Shown piece by piece: positions 7,442 through 8,658 of a stretch of 8,658 nt of DNA. The notes under the pieces were generated by a model. The model was not told the DNA's origin, did no database searches, and worked only from the letters and a program-made list of their open reading frames with translations. Within the stretch, counting starts at the first letter, position 1. Every line of letters begins with the position of its first letter. The position numbers and the translations under genes were made by a program. Origin of the DNA: an uncultured Porphyromonadaceae bacterium (lineage in GTDB: Bacteria; Bacteroidota; Bacteroidia; Bacteroidales; Muribaculaceae); contig CABRZA010000105.1 in the NCBI GenBank assembly GCA_902475285.1, positions 1 to 8,658 on the forward strand. Direction: 5' to 3'.

Positions 7442-8404
7442 TTATTTTGAAAGTTCGAGCATGCGCTCTATGGGTCGGAGGGCACGTGCGGCGAGCGCGG
7501 GGTCGACCTCCACGGGGTTTAGCTCGTGGCGCAGGCAGTCGCGGAGCTTGCGCAGGGTGTTGAGCTTCATGAAGTTGCAGTCGTTGCATCCGCAGGTGCT
7601 GTCGACGGGGGGCACGGGAATGAAGGTCTTGCCCGGCGCGCCCTTGCGCATCTGGTGCAGAATGCCGCTCTCGGTGGCCACGATGAATGTGTCGGCGGGG
7701 CTTTCGAGGGCGTATTTAAGGAGCACGGCGGTGGAGCCTACCTTGTCGGCCATGAGCACCACGGGACGGCGGCACTCGGGGTGGACGAGCACGGGTGCGC
7801 CGGGGTATTCGTCTTTGAGGCGTGCTATTGCCTCGGCCGAGAAGCGCTCGTGCACATGGCAGGCGCCGTCCCACAGCACCATGTCGCGGCCGGTTACGGA
7901 GTTGATGTATGCTCCGAGGTTGCGGTCGGGCCCGAAGATTAGCTTGGCGTCGGCGGGGAAGGAGTCGACGATTCGTCGGGCGTTGCCCGAGGTGACGAGG
8001 ACGTCGCTGAGGGCCTTCACGGCCACGGAGGTGTTCACATAGCTAATCACCGTGTGGCCGGGATGGGCGGCGATGAAGTCGGCGAAAGCGTCGGGCGGAC
8101 AGCTGTCGGCCAGCGAGCATCCGGCGTCGGCATCGGGCACGAGCACCTTCTTGTCGGGGCACAGGAGCTTGACCGTGTCGGCCATGAAGTCGACACCGCA
8201 CATCACCACTATATCGGCGTCGGCACATGCCTCGGCGGCTTTCTGAGCGAGCGCCAGGGAGTCGCCCACATAGTCGGCCACGTCCTGCACGGCGCCGTCC
8301 ACATAGTAGTGGGCGAGCACCACGGCGTTCTTTTCCTTTTTCAGTGTCAGTATTTCATCGACGAGGGCGCGGTTGTCGGCCCCGGCGGTATGCATGCAGT
8401 CCAT
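7442..8404 (-). CDS. nadA: Quinolinate synthase
   Basis: NadA condenses iminoaspartate with dihydroxyacetone phosphate to form quinolinate in de novo NAD synthesis, using an oxygen-sensitive [4Fe-4S] cluster. With the start at 8404 the protein has 320 residues, close to the shorter NadA type. The three cluster cysteines are predicted to be C96 (AGCSLADSC), C182 (DGACHVHERF) and C276 (CGCNDCNFMKLN), by comparison with E. coli C113, C200 and C297. Other conserved segments are AHYYVDGAVQDVADYVGDS (31-49), GVDFMADTVKLL (70-81), SYVNTSVAVKA (121-131), GPDRNLGAY (158-166) and HPEC (208-211). An in-frame ATG at 8464 overlaps the -7 promoter box, so it is rejected. ATGs at 8404 and 8395 are both possible, and 8404 is the longer transcribed one. 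No nadB or nadC is present in the window, so the partner enzymes are encoded elsewhere. Confidence 0.96.
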   Translation of the reverse strand: MDCMHTAGADNRALVDEILTLKKEKNAVVLAHYYVDGAVQDVADYVGDSLALAQKAAEACADADIVVMCGVDFMADTVKLLCPDKKVLVPDADAGCSLADSCPPDAFADFIAAHPGHTVISYVNTSVAVKALSDVLVTSGNARRIVDSFPADAKLIFGPDRNLGAYINSVTGRDMVLWDGACHVHERFSAEAIARLKDEYPGAPVLVHPECRRPVVLMADKVGSTAVLLKYALESPADTFIVATESGILHQMRKGAPGKTFIPVPPVDSTCGCNDCNFMKLNTLRKLRDCLRHELNPVEVDPALAARALRPIERMLELSK

Positions 8405-8461
8405 ACGATAACAATTTGGCGGCACGCCGCCCGGCAAAAGGCAACGTCCGCAATTCCGCCG

Positions 8462-8494
8462 CAAAAATAAGCATTTTTTCCCAAATCCCCAACA
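8462..8494 (-). promoter_or_regulatory. Bacteroidota-type promoter for nadA and the operon
   Basis: Read on the minus strand, 8469-8462 is TATTTTTG, an exact match to the Bacteroidota -7 consensus TAnnTTTG. Twenty bases upstream, 8494-8490 reads TGTTG, a partial match to the -33 TTTG element. Transcription would begin near 8455, leaving a leader of about 50 bases before the nadA ATG at 8404. It is the best promoter I can see for the run of six genes. No operator or riboswitch is recognisable in the short leader. Confidence 0.65.
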
Positions 8495-8539
8495 GCCCCC
8501 GACAAACGCTTACCCCGGCGGCGCTACAACATACTATTA

Positions 8540-8560
8540 CAAAAACCGTGCCAAAAACCG
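8540..8560. repeat. Short direct repeat, two copies of a 9-mer
   Basis: The nine bases CAAAAACCG occur at 8540-8548 and again at 8552-8560, a 12-base period, about 45-65 bases upstream of the proposed -33 element of the nadA promoter. Two phased copies could form a regulator binding site, but a pair this short may be chance in A-rich intergenic DNA. The repeat is seen; any function is speculation. Confidence 0.4.
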
Positions 8561-8591
8561 CGGGGCGTGGTAAAAAAAAATAAGAAAGTCC

Positions 8592-8637
8592 GGGGCAAAA
8601 CAACAAGCCTCGAAGAGGCGATATAATGTTTAGCCCC
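8592..8637 (-). terminator. Two-tier hairpin with downstream T-rich tract, likely terminator of an upstream transcript
   Basis: The outer stem pairs 8592-8596 (GGGGC) with 8633-8637 (GCCCC) and, after one A-A mismatch, 8598-8602 (AAACA) with 8627-8631 (TGTTT). Inside an asymmetric internal loop sits a second perfect hairpin, 8607-8611 (GCCTC) with 8615-8619 (GAGGC), with a three-base loop. On the minus strand the inner hairpin is followed by TTGTTGTTTT, and the whole structure by a T-rich run that includes nine consecutive T (8580-8572). This fits an intrinsic terminator of a gene lying beyond the right edge. A structured non-coding RNA or a dispersed element is an alternative. No convincing gene is present between 8405 and 8658. 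Confidence 0.45.
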
Positions 8638-8658
8638 ATGTGAAGCGCAGCGGAACAT

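Noticed and set aside
8355..8639. A 94-codon minus-strand frame overlapping the nadA start and its promoter
   Set aside because: It would run through the promoter and into nadA in another frame. Its translation is low-complexity hydrophobic and then Arg-rich, and its beginning lies in the two-tier hairpin.

Overview
The window holds six consecutive genes, all on the minus strand. In transcription order (right to left) they are nadA (quinolinate synthase), leuS (leucyl-tRNA synthetase), rdgB (house-cleaning NTP pyrophosphatase), a PorZ-like double beta-propeller protein of the type IX secretion system (T9SS), an uncharacterised 175-residue protein, and panB (ketopantoate hydroxymethyltransferase). 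Coding sequence fills nearly everything from 123 to 8404, and the internal gaps are 39, 66, 8, 38 and 16 bases.

The organism is most likely a GC-rich member of the Bacteroidales. The evidence is: (1) LeuRS and PanB of the Bacteroidota type, including a large LeuRS insert and a cysteine-free ZN1 region; (2) a protein with a T9SS-type C-terminal domain, a secretion system confined to Bacteroidota; (3) a Bacteroidota-style promoter (TAnnTTTG -7 box) and no clear Shine-Dalgarno sequences. A gut lineage such as Muribaculaceae is possible, but the sequence alone does not settle the family.

Layout: 8405-8658 is non-coding. It contains a two-tier hairpin (8592-8637) followed on the minus strand by a T-rich run, which probably ends an upstream transcript, and then a nadA promoter at 8462-8494. 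The nadA-leuS-rdgB-porZ-like block (8404-1578) is tightly packed and looks like one operon. A GC-rich hairpin (1538-1566) separates it from the small unknown gene and panB. Immediately after the panB stop codon is a perfect 30-bp inverted repeat built of seven-base units (28-116), followed on the minus strand by a T-run. It may be the operon terminator, a mobile or repetitive intergenic element, or both.

Most of the genes are housekeeping: NAD and coenzyme A precursor synthesis, leucine charging, and removal of deaminated purine nucleotides. The exception is the PorZ-like protein, an exported cell-surface secretion factor lodged among cytoplasmic enzymes. I see no CRISPR array, transposase, phage gene, tRNA or rRNA, and no evidence of a wholly new multi-gene system. 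The items most worth following up are the heptad inverted repeat, the uncharacterised 175-residue protein, the PorZ-like gene in its housekeeping setting, and the structured element upstream of nadA.
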